Below are positions 50,403-59,871 of a DNA stretch of 64,000 nt, one piece after another (the first letter of the stretch is position 1; every line of letters begins with the position of its first letter). A program made the position numbers and the translations under genes. Source of the DNA: Jannaschia sp. Os4 (GTDB lineage Bacteria; Pseudomonadota; Alphaproteobacteria; Rhodobacterales; Rhodobacteraceae). Below the pieces are notes generated by a model. That model saw only the letters and a program-made list of their open reading frames with translations, was not told the DNA's origin and ran no database searches. The DNA lies in NCBI RefSeq assembly GCF_016820245.1, contig NZ_JAFCAR010000001.1, forward strand, positions 310,001-374,000. The letters are read 5' to 3'.

Positions 50403-51050
50403 TCAGGGGCGGGCGCCGAAGATCGCGCTGCCGACGCGGACATGGGTGGCGCCGAAGGCGACGGCCTGCTCGAAGTCGGCGGACATGCCCATCGACAGGC
50501 CGGTCAGGCCATTGCGCGCGGCCATCTTCGCCAGCAGCGCGAAGTGGAGGGCGGGGGCCTCGTCGGCGGGCGGGATGCACATCAGCCCCGCGACGGGCAG
50601 GTCCATGGCGCGCATCCCGCGGACGGCCTCGTCGACCGCGCCGGGGGCGAGGCCCGCCTTCTGCGGCTCCTCTCCGGTGTTGACCTGCACGAAGACCTTC
50701 GGCGCGCGCCCCTCCTGCTGGGCGATGTCGGCGATGCGCGCGGCGAGCTTGAGGCCGTCGACGGAGTGGATCGCGTCGAAGAGCCGGACCGCCGCGCGGA
50801 CCTTGTTGGACTGGAGCGGGCCGAGGAGGTGGAGGTCGACGCCCGCGTGGGCGTCCTTCCATGCGGGCCACTTGCCCTGCGCCTCCTGCACGCGGTTCTC
50901 GCCGAAGGCGCGGTGCCCGGCGGCGAGCACGGCCTCGACCCGCTCGGGGGGCTGCATCTTGGAGACGGCGATGAGCGTCACCTCGCCGGGGGCGCGCCCG
51001 GCGCTCTCGCAGGCGGCGTGGAGGCGGGCGGTGATGGCGGGCAGGGTCAT
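50403..51050 (-). CDS. yggS: YggS family pyridoxal phosphate homeostasis protein
   Basis: A PLP-binding protein of 215 residues with the alanine-racemase-like barrel. The PLP lysine is in LIAVSKMQP. Other marks are RAFGENRVQEAQGKWP, LHLLGPLQSNK, VFVQVNTGEEPQKAG, and the C-terminal LSMGMSADFEQAVAFGATHVRVGSAIFG, seen as GATHVRVGSAIFG. It maintains vitamin B6 balance. It lies downstream of the porin genes, separated by a terminator. Confidence 0.94.
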   Translation of the reverse strand: MTLPAITARLHAACESAGRAPGEVTLIAVSKMQPPERVEAVLAAGHRAFGENRVQEAQGKWPAWKDAHAGVDLHLLGPLQSNKVRAAVRLFDAIHSVDGLKLAARIADIAQQEGRAPKVFVQVNTGEEPQKAGLAPGAVDEAVRGMRAMDLPVAGLMCIPPADEAPALHFALLAKMAARNGLTGLSMGMSADFEQAVAFGATHVRVGSAIFGARP

Positions 51051-51071
51051 GGGCGGCGGTGTGCCAAACGA

Positions 51072-51100
51072 GACGGAGCGGGCGCAAGGCCCGCTCCGTC
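51072..51100 (-). terminator. Terminator of the downstream porin gene
   Basis: A perfect 12-bp stem (GACGGAGCGGGC / GCCCGCTCCGTC) with a 5-nt loop lies 22 bp after the porin stop. On the minus strand it is followed by TCTCGTTTG, a weak T-tract. Confidence 0.75.
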
Positions 51101-51121
51101 GGTCGTCCGATCCGGGTGGGA

Positions 51122-52087
51122 TCAGAAGTTCATGCGGACGCCGAGCGAGTAGGTGTCGCGCGAGCCGCCGTTGCCGCGGACGTCGTTCTGGTCCGAGGAG
51201 TTGCCGTAGCCGAACTGGACCGAGGCGCCGCCGCCGAGGTCGTAGCCGGCGGACAGGCCGAAGCCCTCGGCCTCTTGGCCGCTGTCGTAGTCGTAGAGGC
51301 CGTAGTTGGCCGACGCGGAGATCGCGCCCTCGGAGTAGCCCACGCCCACGCCGATGTGGTCGAAGGACGAGTTGCCCGGCGCGTCGGAGTCGACCTCGAC
51401 GTAGGACAGGCCGGCCGTGAAGGCGCCGGTGGAGCCGTTGACCGAGACGCCGAACGCGTCGGCGTCGGCGCCGTCCACGTTGGTGTCCTGGTAGCCGAGG
51501 CCGAGGTTCAGGCCGACGCCGCCGAAGTCGGCGGAGTAGCGGAAGCCGATGCCCAGCGTCTCGCCGTCGAGGTCGCCGGAGGTGCCGTCGATCTGCTCGG
51601 CGGAGACGGCGAAGCCGAAGTCGCCGGCGGTGTAGTCGTAGCGCAGCACCTGGTCGTCGCCCGAGCCGTCGAGGCCGGCGTTGCCGTTCCAGCCATCATG
51701 CTCGGTCTCGTCGTCGCGGATGGAGCCCGAGTTGAAGTTCACCTCGGTCAGGGCCCAGTCGAGCGCGCCGTCGGTGTCGCCCAGCGTCACGGTGCCGAAG
51801 GCGCCGGACAGGAAGATGGCGACGCCGATGTTGTCCTCCTCGTCGCCGAGGTTGCCGGCCTCGTCGAGGTCCACGGACGTGCCGAAGGCGAGGCCGCCAT
51901 CCGTCTCGCCGGACATGGTGAACGTCACGTCGACGTCGTTGTGGAACTGGGTGTCGGTGTCGACGCCATCGTCGGAATCGACGCCGAAGATGCCCATCTC
52001 GGCGTTGCCGGAGATCGTGACGTCGGCCGCGGCGATGCCGGCGAAGCCGACGATCATGGCGGTCGAGGCGAAGAGAACGTTCTTCAT
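51122..52087 (-). CDS. Gram-negative porin, copy 1
   Basis: An outer-membrane beta-barrel of 321 residues with the signal peptide MKNVLFASTAMIVGFAGIAAA. The mature part starts DVTISGNAEMGIFG, is acidic and Gly-rich with alternating strands, and ends in the outer-membrane signature Phe (SLGVRMNF). The pattern fits the Rhodobacter-type porin family. A second copy lies upstream on the same strand, with 137 bp identical between them. Each copy has its own terminator, so they are separate transcription units. Confidence 0.9.
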   Translation of the reverse strand: MKNVLFASTAMIVGFAGIAAADVTISGNAEMGIFGVDSDDGVDTDTQFHNDVDVTFTMSGETDGGLAFGTSVDLDEAGNLGDEEDNIGVAIFLSGAFGTVTLGDTDGALDWALTEVNFNSGSIRDDETEHDGWNGNAGLDGSGDDQVLRYDYTAGDFGFAVSAEQIDGTSGDLDGETLGIGFRYSADFGGVGLNLGLGYQDTNVDGADADAFGVSVNGSTGAFTAGLSYVEVDSDAPGNSSFDHIGVGVGYSEGAISASANYGLYDYDSGQEAEGFGLSAGYDLGGGASVQFGYGNSSDQNDVRGNGGSRDTYSLGVRMNF

Positions 52088-52313
52088 GATGATCCTCGTG
52101 GGTTCATGCCGCCCGTCGCGGGGATCGCGCGGGGTCGGCCACCTGCATCGTCGATAATCGCGAATCGATCAACGTGGGCGCCGCGCGCCGTCCGCCCTTG
52201 ATGCGGCGCCGCCACATCGCGGGACGCGGCGCCCCATCGCGGCCCGATCCCGTGGCCCCGCTGCACGGGGCCGGCGGCCGCGCCGGGCGGGAGGGAGGGC
52301 CGCCCCAAACGAA

Positions 52314-52339
52314 AAGGGCGCGGCCGAAGCCGCGCCCTT
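52314..52339 (-). terminator. Terminator of the upstream porin gene
   Basis: An 11-bp perfect stem (AAGGGCGCGGC / GCCGCGCCCTT) with a 4-nt loop, which reads TTCG on the minus strand, followed there by TTCGTTTGGGG. It lies 22 bp beyond the stop of porin copy 2, exactly the same spacing as in copy 1. Confidence 0.8.
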
Positions 52340-52361
52340 CCCGAAACTCGATCCGGATGGA

Positions 52362-53351
52362 TCAGAAGTTCATCCGAACGCCGAGGGAGAAGGTCTCCAC
52401 GTCGACGCCGTCCTCGTCGCCGTCACCGTAGCCGAACTGGATCGACGCGCCGCCGCCCAGGTCGTAGCCGGCGGACAGGCCGAAGCCCTCGTCCTCGGTG
52501 CCGTCGTCGTTGTCGTACTCGCCGTAGTTCAGCGAGGCCGAGATCGCGCCCTCGGTGTAGCCGATGCCGACGCCGAAGTGCTCGTAGCCGAGGTCCGCAT
52601 CGTCCACCTCGAGGTCGAGGTAGCTCACGCCCGCGGTGATCGCGCCGAAGGTGGCGTTGGCCGAGACGCCGATGGCGTCCGCGTCCACGTCGGTGCCGTC
52701 GGACAGCTCACCCGAGTGGTCCTGGTAGCCCAGGCCGAGGTTGATCTGCGAACCACCGAGGTCGACCGCATAGCGGAAGCCGATGCCGAGCGTCTCGCCC
52801 GAGATCTGGTTGTTCACGTCGCCGGAGAGCGTGTCGTTCTCCTGCAGCTGCTCGGCCGACACGGCGAAGGCGAAGTCGCCGACGGTGTAGTCGTAGCGGA
52901 GCACCTGGTTGTCGCCCAGGCCGAAGCCGTCGAGGCCGCCGTTGCCGTTGAAGCCGGCGTGCTCGGTCTCGTCGTCGCGGATGGAGCCCGAGTTGAAGTT
53001 CACCTCGGTCAGGGCCCAGTCGAGCGCGCCGTCGGTGTCGCCCAGCGTCACGGTGCCGAAGGCGCCGGACAGGAAGATGGCGACGCCGATGTTGTCTTCC
53101 TCGTCGCCGAGGTTGCCGGCTTCGTCGAGGTCCACGGACGCACCGAACGCCAGGCCACCGTCCGTCTCGCCGGACATGGTGAACGTGACGTCGACGTCGT
53201 TGTGGAACTGGACGTCTTGGTCGTCGGCTTCCACGTCGGAGTCGACGCCGAAGATGCCCATCTCGGCGTTGCCCGAGATGGTGACGTCGGCCGCGGCGAT
53301 GCCGGCGAAGCCGACGATCATGGCAGTCGAGGCGAAGAGAACGTTCTTCAT
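52362..53351 (-). CDS. Gram-negative porin, copy 2
   Basis: An outer-membrane porin of 329 residues, starting at the ATG 53351 with GAGGGAAA upstream. The signal peptide is identical in sequence to copy 1 and the mature start is the same (DVTISGNAEMGIFGVDSD), with an extra acidic insert (VEADDQD) in the first loop. The C-terminus is again SLGVRMNF. Divergence is concentrated in loop-like segments (for example QENDTLSGDVNNQ and DHSGELSDGTDVD), as expected for surface loops. A long 5' region (about 280 bp, shared with the DUF3576 gene) holds its promoter; nothing specific was recognised in it. Confidence 0.9.
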   Translation of the reverse strand: MKNVLFASTAMIVGFAGIAAADVTISGNAEMGIFGVDSDVEADDQDVQFHNDVDVTFTMSGETDGGLAFGASVDLDEAGNLGDEEDNIGVAIFLSGAFGTVTLGDTDGALDWALTEVNFNSGSIRDDETEHAGFNGNGGLDGFGLGDNQVLRYDYTVGDFAFAVSAEQLQENDTLSGDVNNQISGETLGIGFRYAVDLGGSQINLGLGYQDHSGELSDGTDVDADAIGVSANATFGAITAGVSYLDLEVDDADLGYEHFGVGIGYTEGAISASLNYGEYDNDDGTEDEGFGLSAGYDLGGGASIQFGYGDGDEDGVDVETFSLGVRMNF

Positions 53352-53633
53352 GAGTTTCCCTCGTGTTTCTTGTCTTCCCCACCACGGGAATCGCGCTGGG
53401 CACGACGCTGACTTCCGTGATCGACGCCCCGCTCGCAATGACTGCCCATCGGCGGTCCCCGACATGCCATCCCCTTGGTGCAACCATGCCACAGTCCCCT
53501 GCACCGTGCCGCGCGCGCGCCGAAATGTCCGGGGCGGTCGGCATATGTGATACCGGCCTGCCATGGCCGCCCGCGCTTGAGACGGGGCGTGCGGCGGGCT
53601 AATGGGCCATACGGACAGCGCGGGGGACGCAGG

Positions 53634-54131
53634 ATGATCAAGGCAATGACGGGCGCGGCCCTCGGCGCGGTGCTGACGCTCTCGTCCTGCGGGACCGTGG
53701 ATCGCGTGTTCGGCGGCGACCCGGAGCGCGCGTCGCAGCAGGAGACCCCGGTTACCCTCGCGCGCGAGCAGCGACGGACCTCGAACGCGTCGTCGGTCTT
53801 CGACCTGTTCAACAACAACGACGACCCGAACATCACGCTGGAGGTGAACCGCTACCTCTGGGCGGCGTCGCTGGAGGTGCTCTCCTTCATGCCCGTGCAG
53901 AACGCGGACCCGTTCTCCGGCATCATCCAGTTCGGCTACGGGACGCCGCCGGGCGGCGGGCGCGCCTATCAGGCCACCGTCTACATCCAGGACCCGGCGC
54001 TCGACGCGCGGTCGCTGAACGTCGCGCTCCGCTCGCGCGGGGGGGCCGTCGGCCCCGAGACGCGGCGGCAGGTCGAGGACGCGATCCTGACCCGCGCCCG
54101 CCAGCTCCGCATCCGCGACTCGCGTCTCTAG
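53634..54131 (+). CDS. DUF3576 domain lipoprotein
   Basis: A protein of 165 residues from the ATG at 53634 (GCAGG upstream), with a lipoprotein-like signal ([20 protein letters not shown]). The DUF3576 features are [43 protein letters not shown], seen as [16 protein letters not shown] and [13 protein letters not shown], and the C-terminal [20 protein letters not shown]. It lies 52 bp upstream of leuS, a conserved order in alphaproteobacteria. The function is unknown but probably concerns the envelope. Confidence 0.9.
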   Translation: MIKAMTGAALGAVLTLSSCGTVDRVFGGDPERASQQETPVTLAREQRRTSNASSVFDLFNNNDDPNITLEVNRYLWAASLEVLSFMPVQNADPFSGIIQFGYGTPPGGGRAYQATVYIQDPALDARSLNVALRSRGGAVGPETRRQVEDAILTRARQLRIRDSRL

Positions 54132-54183
54132 AATCCCCGCCGCCGCGGCGCTAAGCCCCTCCGGGCACGGACCGGGGGGCATC

Positions 54184-56793
54184 ATGGACCGCTACGACGC
54201 ATCCGCCATCGAGGCGAAATGGCAGGCCGCGTGGGACGAGGCGGGCCTGTTCCGCGCGGAGCGGTCCGAGAAGCCGAAATATTACGTGCTGGAGATGTTC
54301 CCCTACCCGTCGGGGCGCATCCATATCGGCCACGTCCGCAACTACGCGATGGGCGACGTGATCGCGCGCTACAAGCACGCCCGCGGCTTCTCGGTGCTGC
54401 ACCCGATGGGCTGGGACGCCTTCGGGATGCCCGCCGAGAACGCGGCGATGGCGAGCGGCGGCCACCCCAAGACGTGGACCTACGAGAACATCGCCACGAT
54501 GAAGGGGCAGCTGAAGCCCTTGGGCTTCTCGCTCGACTGGACGCGGGAGTTCGCGACCTGCGACCCCGAGTACTACGGCCAGCAGCAGCGGCTCTTCCTC
54601 GACATGCTCGACGCGGGGCTGGTCTACCGCAAGCCCGCGGTGGTGAACTGGGACCCCGTGGACATGACCGTGCTCGCCAACGAGCAGGTGATCGACGGCA
54701 AGGGCTGGCGCTCGGGCGCGGAGGTGGAGCGGCGCGAGCTGCAGCAATGGGCCTTCGCGATCAGCGACATGGCCGAGGACCTGCTGGAGTCGCTCGACGG
54801 GCTGGAGGCGTGGCCCGACAAGGTCCGGCTGATGCAGCAGAACTGGATCGGGCGCTCGCGCGGGCTGGAGATGACCTTCGCGCTGACCGCGCCGGCGCAC
54901 GGCCACGAGGGGATCGAGGTCTACACCACCCGCCCCGACACGCTGCGCGGCGCGTCCTTCGTGGCCATCGCGCCGGAGCATCCCTTGGCCAAGGCGATGG
55001 CTGCGGACGACCCGAAGCTGGCCGACTGGATCGCCGAGGTGCGGCGGGGCGGGACGACCGAGGCGGCGCTGGAGACGGCGGAGAAGCGGGGCTGGGACAC
55101 CGGGCTGCGCGTCGCCGATCCGGCCTACCCCGAGCGCGACCACCCCGTGTGGATCGCGAACTTCGTCCTGATGGACTACGGCACGGGGGCCATCTTCGGC
55201 TGCCCCGCGCACGACCAGCGCGACCTCGACTTCGCGCGCAAGTACGACCTGCCCGTTCGGCGCGCGTTCGAGGAGAAGCCGACCGGCGGGATGGGCCTCC
55301 GCCTGCGCGCCAAGGCGGAGGAGGAGAACCTGCCGAGACTGCAGGAGGCGGACGTTCCACCCAAGGATGAGCCGGTCTGGTACATCGGGTTCGTGGTGCC
55401 GCGCCACAAGCATGGCGAGAAGCGCCCCATGACCGCGCACGAGGCGATCGAGAAGGCGATCGGCTGGGCTGAGGAGAATGGCGTCGGTCGTGGCAAGACC
55501 CAATACCGCCTGCGCGACTGGGGCCTCTCCCGTCAGCGCTACTGGGGCTGCCCGATCCCCGTGGTCCATTGCGACGCCTGCGGGATCGTGCCCGAGAAGC
55601 GCGAGAACCTGCCCGTGGTGCTGCCCGACGACGTGTCGTTCGACGTGCCGGGCAACCCCTTGGACCGCCACCCGACATGGCGCGACGTGCCCTGCCCCGC
55701 CTGCGGCGGCGCGGCGCGGCGCGAGACGGACACGATGGACACCTTCGTGGACTCGTCGTGGTACTTCGCCCGCTTCACCTCGCCCCGCGCGGACGAGCCG
55801 GTGGACGTGGACGCGGCCGCCTACTGGATGAACGTGGACCAGTATATCGGCGGGGTGGAGCACGCGATCCTGCACCTGCTCTACAGCCGGTTCTTCGCCC
55901 GCGCGATGGTCAGGACCGGCCACCTGCCGCAGGGCACGGAGGAGCCGTTCGACGCGCTGTTCACCCAAGGGATGGTGACGCACCCGGCCTACGTGACGAA
56001 GGGCGACAAGGGGCAGCCGGTCTATCACATGCCCGAGGAGGTGGACCTGTCGGCGGGGACCGTGCGCGCCACGGGCGAGACCTTCGACACGATCCCCGCG
56101 ATCAAGATGTCCAAGTCCAAGAAGAACGTCGTGGACCCGATGGACATCGTCGCCCGCTACGGCGCCGACACGGCGCGGTGGTTCGTGCTGTCCGACTCGC
56201 CCCCGGAGCGCGACTTCGAGTGGACGCCCGAGGGGGCGGAGGCGGTCCACAAGTTCCTGTCCCGCGTCTGGCGGATCGCGGGGGACTGCGCGCGCGCGGA
56301 CCGGGCGGCGAACGACCACGACGCCGCCTTGGAGAAGGAGACGGCGCGCGCCGTCCACGAGGTGACTCAGGGGCTGGAGGGGTTCGGGTTCAACAAGTCG
56401 GTGGCGCGCCTCTACGCCTTCGCCAATGCGATCAACGGCTCGGACGCGGGCGGGGACGCGCGCCGCGCGGCGATGCGGACCTTCGCGCAGCTCATGGCGC
56501 CGATGACCCCGCACCTGGCCGAGGAGGTGTGGCGCCTGATGGGCGGCGCGGGCTACGTCATGCAGGCCCCGTGGCCCGAGGCAGACCCCGCGCTGCTGGT
56601 GGACGACACGGTGACGCTGCCGATCCAGATCAACGGCAAGCGCCGCGCCGAGATCGCGGTGGCCAAGGACGCCCCCAAGGACGAGGTCGAGGCGATGGCG
56701 CTGGCCGATCCGGCGGTGGTGCGCGCGCTCGACGGCAAGGCGCCGAAGAAGGTCATCGTCGTGCCGGGCCGCATCGTGAACGTGGTCGCATGA
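54184..56793 (+). CDS. leuS: Leucyl-tRNA synthetase
   Basis: A class I synthetase of 869 residues. The HIGH signature is at 47-50 ([15 protein letters not shown]) and KMSKS at 641-645 ([13 protein letters not shown]). The editing domain (CP1, about 225-415) has [26 protein letters not shown], seen as [12 protein letters not shown], and [15 protein letters not shown]. It heads a four-gene chain (lptE, holA, gst) joined by 1-4 nt overlaps. Confidence 0.98.
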   Translation: MDRYDASAIEAKWQAAWDEAGLFRAERSEKPKYYVLEMFPYPSGRIHIGHVRNYAMGDVIARYKHARGFSVLHPMGWDAFGMPAENAAMASGGHPKTWTYENIATMKGQLKPLGFSLDWTREFATCDPEYYGQQQRLFLDMLDAGLVYRKPAVVNWDPVDMTVLANEQVIDGKGWRSGAEVERRELQQWAFAISDMAEDLLESLDGLEAWPDKVRLMQQNWIGRSRGLEMTFALTAPAHGHEGIEVYTTRPDTLRGASFVAIAPEHPLAKAMAADDPKLADWIAEVRRGGTTEAALETAEKRGWDTGLRVADPAYPERDHPVWIANFVLMDYGTGAIFGCPAHDQRDLDFARKYDLPVRRAFEEKPTGGMGLRLRAKAEEENLPRLQEADVPPKDEPVWYIGFVVPRHKHGEKRPMTAHEAIEKAIGWAEENGVGRGKTQYRLRDWGLSRQRYWGCPIPVVHCDACGIVPEKRENLPVVLPDDVSFDVPGNPLDRHPTWRDVPCPACGGAARRETDTMDTFVDSSWYFARFTSPRADEPVDVDAAAYWMNVDQYIGGVEHAILHLLYSRFFARAMVRTGHLPQGTEEPFDALFTQGMVTHPAYVTKGDKGQPVYHMPEEVDLSAGTVRATGETFDTIPAIKMSKSKKNVVDPMDIVARYGADTARWFVLSDSPPERDFEWTPEGAEAVHKFLSRVWRIAGDCARADRAANDHDAALEKETARAVHEVTQGLEGFGFNKSVARLYAFANAINGSDAGGDARRAAMRTFAQLMAPMTPHLAEEVWRLMGGAGYVMQAPWPEADPALLVDDTVTLPIQINGKRRAEIAVAKDAPKDEVEAMALADPAVVRALDGKAPKKVIVVPGRIVNVVA

Positions 56794-57260
56794 TCCGGCG
56801 CGGCCTCCTCCTCGGGGCGCTCGCGCTGGCGGGGTGCGGGTTCGAGCCGGCCTACGGCCCCGGCGGCGCGGACGTGCTGCGCGGGGCGGTGCGGGCGGAC
56901 GATCCCGACAACGAGGCGGGGTTCGAGTTCATCGGGCGGATCGAGGCGCGGCTCGACCGGCCCGCGGCGCCCCGCTACGCGCTCGCCTACGACATCTCGA
57001 CCCGCCGGGTGGCCATCGGCATCGACGGGTCCAACCGCATCACCCGCTACAACGTCGAGGGCACGGTGGCGTGGACGCTGACGGCCATCGGCTCGGAGAC
57101 GCCCCTGCTGCAGGGCACGGAGCGGAGCTTCACCGGCTACTCCGTCAGCGGCGAGCGCCTCGCCACGCCGGAGCCCGCGCGCGACGCGACGCGGCGGCTG
57201 ATGATCATCCTCGCCGACCGGGTGGTGGCCCGCCTGCTCGCCGGGGCCGACGCCCTGTGA
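56790..57260 (+). CDS. lptE: LPS assembly lipoprotein LptE
   Basis: The outer-membrane plug of the LptD translocon, with 156 residues. The signal [24 protein letters not shown] has the lipobox LAGC, and CGFxPxYG is the hallmark of the LptE/RlpB family. VEGTVAWTL and a helix with [19 protein letters not shown] follow. The ATG overlaps the leuS stop (ATGA); the order leuS-lptE-holA is conserved. Confidence 0.92.
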   Translation: MIRRGLLLGALALAGCGFEPAYGPGGADVLRGAVRADDPDNEAGFEFIGRIEARLDRPAAPRYALAYDISTRRVAIGIDGSNRITRYNVEGTVAWTLTAIGSETPLLQGTERSFTGYSVSGERLATPEPARDATRRLMIILADRVVARLLAGADAL

Positions 57261-58237
57261 TCCTGCGCGGCGCGCAGGTCGCGCGGTTCCTGCGCAAGCC
57301 CGAGAAGGGCACCGGCGGCGCGCTGATCTTCGGCGAGGACGCGGCGCGGGTGTCGGACGCGCGCGCCCTGCTGATCCGCGCGCTGGCGGGCGAGGGCGCC
57401 GAGGAGGAGATGCGGATCGCGCGCGTCACCCCCTCGGACCTGCGCGACACGCCCTCGATCATCTCGGACGAGCTGCGCGCGACCGGGTTCTTCCCCGGCC
57501 CGCGCGTCGTCCATGTCGACGGGATCACGGAGACGCAGGCCAAGCCGGTCCTCGCCGCCGTGGCCGACCGCGCCGAGGGGGATGCCGCGCTGGTCGTGAC
57601 GGCGGGCAACCTCAAGAAGGGCTCGAAGATCCGCAAGGCGTTCGAGGCGCATCCGTCGCTCTACGCCGTGGCCCTCTTCGACGACCCGATGACGGGCGAG
57701 GAGCTCACGGCGGCGATGGCCGACGCGGGCGTGGAGGCGACGGCGGAGGGGCGCGCGGCGCTGGAGGCGTTGGCGGTCGAGCTGACGCCGGGCGCGGTCC
57801 GGCAGGTGCTGGAGAAGGTCGCGCTGTATGCCGACGGGCCGGCGGACGCCGAGGCGGTGCGCCTGATGGCCCCCGCCACGGTGGACGCAGAGGCCGACGC
57901 CGCGATCCTCGCCGCCGCGGAGGGGCGCGTGGCGGAGATCGGCCCGCTCGTCCGGCGGCTGGCGGCGCAGGGGGTCACGCCCGTCACGCTGGTGATCGGG
58001 GCGACGCGGCACTTCCAGATGATGCACGGGGCGGCGGCCGGCGCGGGCAGCGCGTGGGGCCGCCACCGGGACGCGGCGCAGCGGCAGGCCCGCGCGTGGG
58101 GCGCGCGCCGGATCGAGGCGGCGCTGGCGGTCCTGATGGACGCGGACCTGACCTTGCGGTCGGCGTCCAAGGCCCCTCAGATGCCCGTGGCCGAGCGCGC
58201 GCTGTTGCGGCTGGCCAGCATGGCGGGGAGAGGCTGA
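57257..58237 (+). CDS. holA: DNA polymerase III delta subunit
   Basis: The clamp-loader wrench that opens the sliding clamp, with 326 residues from a GTG ([15 protein letters not shown]) that overlaps the lptE stop. Family features are ALIFGEDAARVSDARALLIRAL, FFPGPRVVHVDG, NLKKGSKIRKAFE and the C-terminal helical collar with GVTPVTLVIGATRHFQMMHGAA, seen as LVIGATRHFQMMHG. Its stop overlaps the next start (TGATG). Confidence 0.92.
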   Translation: MILRGAQVARFLRKPEKGTGGALIFGEDAARVSDARALLIRALAGEGAEEEMRIARVTPSDLRDTPSIISDELRATGFFPGPRVVHVDGITETQAKPVLAAVADRAEGDAALVVTAGNLKKGSKIRKAFEAHPSLYAVALFDDPMTGEELTAAMADAGVEATAEGRAALEALAVELTPGAVRQVLEKVALYADGPADAEAVRLMAPATVDAEADAAILAAAEGRVAEIGPLVRRLAAQGVTPVTLVIGATRHFQMMHGAAAGAGSAWGRHRDAAQRQARAWGARRIEAALAVLMDADLTLRSASKAPQMPVAERALLRLASMAGRG

Positions 58238-58821
58238 TGCTCAGGTTGCACGGGATGGTGCGGAGCCGCGCGATGCGGACGCTCTGGCTCTTGGAGGAGC
58301 TGGAGGTGGAGTTCGAATGGCGCGAGGTCGGCCCCCGCTCGCCCGAGGCCTATGCGCTGAACCCCAAGGGGACGATCCCGATCCTCGAGACGGACGAGGG
58401 GGTGATCCTCGACAGCCTCGCGCAGATGCACTTCCTCGCCGACCGCGAGGGGCGGTTCACCCATCCCGCCGGGTCGCTGGCGCGCGGGACGCAGGACGCG
58501 ATGTCCTTCACCGTGCTGGAGATGCTCGACGCGCCGCTCTGGGCGATGGCGCTGCACGGGTTCGGGCTGCCCGAGGACAAGCGGGTGCCGGAGGTGAAGG
58601 ACGCCTCGCGCTGGCTGGTGGGGCACAACTCGACCCGCGTGGCGGACCTGATGGACGGGCCCTACGCGGTGGGCGAGGTGCCGACGGTCGCGGACATCGT
58701 GCTGGCGCATTGCACCGGCTGGGCGCGGGGCCTGAAGATCGAGGTGGACGAGCGGCTGCGCGACCACGCGCGGATGATGCGCGACCGGCCCGCGTTCCAG
58801 AGGGCGGCGGCGCGGGGGTAA
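58237..58821 (+). CDS. Glutathione S-transferase family protein
   Basis: A protein of 194 residues. The thioredoxin-like N-domain shows MLRLHGMVRSRAMRTLWLLEELEVEFEWREV and the glutathione-contacting segment NPKGTIPILETDEGVILDSLAQMHFLAD; the C-domain has VGEVPTVADIVLAHCTGWARG. The start codon overlaps the holA stop. The stop TAA is the first part of a palindromic repeat unit. The substrate is unknown. Confidence 0.9.
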   Translation: MLRLHGMVRSRAMRTLWLLEELEVEFEWREVGPRSPEAYALNPKGTIPILETDEGVILDSLAQMHFLADREGRFTHPAGSLARGTQDAMSFTVLEMLDAPLWAMALHGFGLPEDKRVPEVKDASRWLVGHNSTRVADLMDGPYAVGEVPTVADIVLAHCTGWARGLKIEVDERLRDHARMMRDRPAFQRAAARG

Positions 58822-58889
58822 GGTGGGCGAAAGCCCGCGCGTCCCGAACGGTCCGGACGTCGCACCGCGTGGGCTTTCGCCCACCCTAC
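58818..58889. repeat. Paired palindromic repeat carrying the gst stop codon
   Basis: The left arm (58818-58841, GTAAGGTGGGCGAAAGCCC...) and the right arm (58866-58889, ...GGGCTTTCGCCCACCCTAC) are inverted copies, 22 of 24 matching. Each arm is itself a hairpin. TAA in the left arm is the gst stop codon. It probably acts as terminator, upstream of the separate rpmB terminator. Confidence 0.8.
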
Positions 58890-58905
58890 GGCCTAGAACG
58901 AGAAA

Positions 58906-58925
58906 CGCCCGCCGGGAGGCGGGCG
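58906..58925 (-). terminator. Terminator of rpmB
   Basis: The stem CGCCCGCC/GGCGGGCG with a 4-nt loop; on the minus strand it is followed by TTTCTCGTT. It lies about 27 bp after the rpmB stop and fits an intrinsic terminator for that highly expressed gene. Confidence 0.75.
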
Positions 58926-58952
58926 CTTCGAACCGTTCGCGGGCGTGGAGCC

Positions 58953-59255
58953 TCAGGCTTCCAGCGCGGCCGCCGTGTCCGACGACTTGTCGATGTCGCG
59001 CTTGATCTTCAGCGCCTTGGCCGACAGTTCGGCGTCCTTCGCCTTGGCGAGGAAGGCGTCCAGCCCGCCGCGGTGGTCCACCGTGCGCAGCGCGGCGTTG
59101 GAGATCCGCAGCTTGAACGCGCGGCCCAGCGCCTCGGACTGCAGGGTCACGTCCTGCAGGTTGGGAAGGAAGCGGCGGCGGGTCTTGTTGTTCGCGTGGC
59201 TGACGTTGTTGCCGACCATCGGACCCTTGCCGGTGAGTTCGCAGACGCGCGACAT
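58953..59255 (-). CDS. rpmB: 50S ribosomal protein L28
   Basis: A protein of 100 residues, [20 protein letters not shown], then [20 protein letters not shown]: the standard L28 N-terminus. It carries the alphaproteobacterial C-terminal extension ([21 protein letters not shown]). The ATG at 59255 has GAGGG upstream. The Cys of the first strand is present, but a full zinc ribbon is not. Confidence 0.96.
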   Translation of the reverse strand: MSRVCELTGKGPMVGNNVSHANNKTRRRFLPNLQDVTLQSEALGRAFKLRISNAALRTVDHRGGLDAFLAKAKDAELSAKALKIKRDIDKSSDTAAALEA

Positions 59256-59360
59256 GGCATCACCCTCGGAGGTATGTGAAACAGGAATGCGCCCCCGGAT
59301 GGGGGTGCGGTCGCGGCGTCCTAGTGGCCCGCCCGCCAAGGGTCAAGCCGGGAGGGGCGG

Positions 59361-59822
59361 ATGACGGTGCGTTGGGCGGAGGCGGCGGATCACGACGCCT
59401 TGGGCGCGCTGATGACGCGGGCGATCCTCGCCGAGCCGTCGCCCTACTCGGAGGCGCATCGGACGGCGTGGGCCGGGGGGCGGCCCCGGTCGGGGCCCGC
59501 ATGGACGGCGCGGCTGGCGGGCCACGCGGTCGCGCTGATCGACGGGCCGGACGGGCCGCGCGGCATGATGTCCGTGGACGCGGGGGGCTACGTCGACCTC
59601 GCCTTCGTCGCGCCCGAGGCACGGGGGACGGGCGCGTTCCGGCGCCTGCACGACGCGGTGCTGGCGCGCGCGCGGGCGGAGGGGCTCGTGCGGCTGACCA
59701 CCCATGCCAGCCTCGCCGCGCGGGGGCCGTTCGAGGCGGCGGGCTGGGCCGTGGAGGCCCCCGAGACCGTGGAGATCGGGGGGCTGGCCTTCGCGCGGTT
59801 CGCGATGGCGCGGGGGGTGTAG
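59361..59822 (+). CDS. GNAT family acetyltransferase
   Basis: A protein of 153 residues. The acetyl-CoA binding loop is VAPEARGTGAFRRLHDAVLARARAEG, and the C-terminal THASLAARGPFEAAGWAVE fits the family. The substrate is unknown. The TAG stop is part of a palindromic repeat that also contains the stop of the convergent tdk gene. Confidence 0.85.
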   Translation: MTVRWAEAADHDALGALMTRAILAEPSPYSEAHRTAWAGGRPRSGPAWTARLAGHAVALIDGPDGPRGMMSVDAGGYVDLAFVAPEARGTGAFRRLHDAVLARARAEGLVRLTTHASLAARGPFEAAGWAVEAPETVEIGGLAFARFAMARGV

Positions 59823-59871
59823 GGTGGGCGAGAGCCCACGGTCGCGCCGCGTGGGCGTTCGCCCGCCCTAC
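59819..59871. repeat. Paired palindromic repeat carrying two stop codons
   Basis: The left arm 59819-59840 (GTAGGGTGGGCGAGAGCCCACG) and the right arm 59850-59871 are inverted copies with 19 of 22 matches. The TAG of the left arm is the stop of the GNAT gene; the TAG of the right arm, on the minus strand, is the stop of tdk. It serves as a bidirectional terminator between two convergent genes. Confidence 0.8.

Noticed and set aside
54151-56514. A 787-codon frame antisense to leuS, and similar long antisense frames across lepA, the M3 peptidase and the acyl-CoA dehydrogenase
   Set aside because: All lie on top of strongly identified genes and have low-complexity compositions; no start site or motif supports them.
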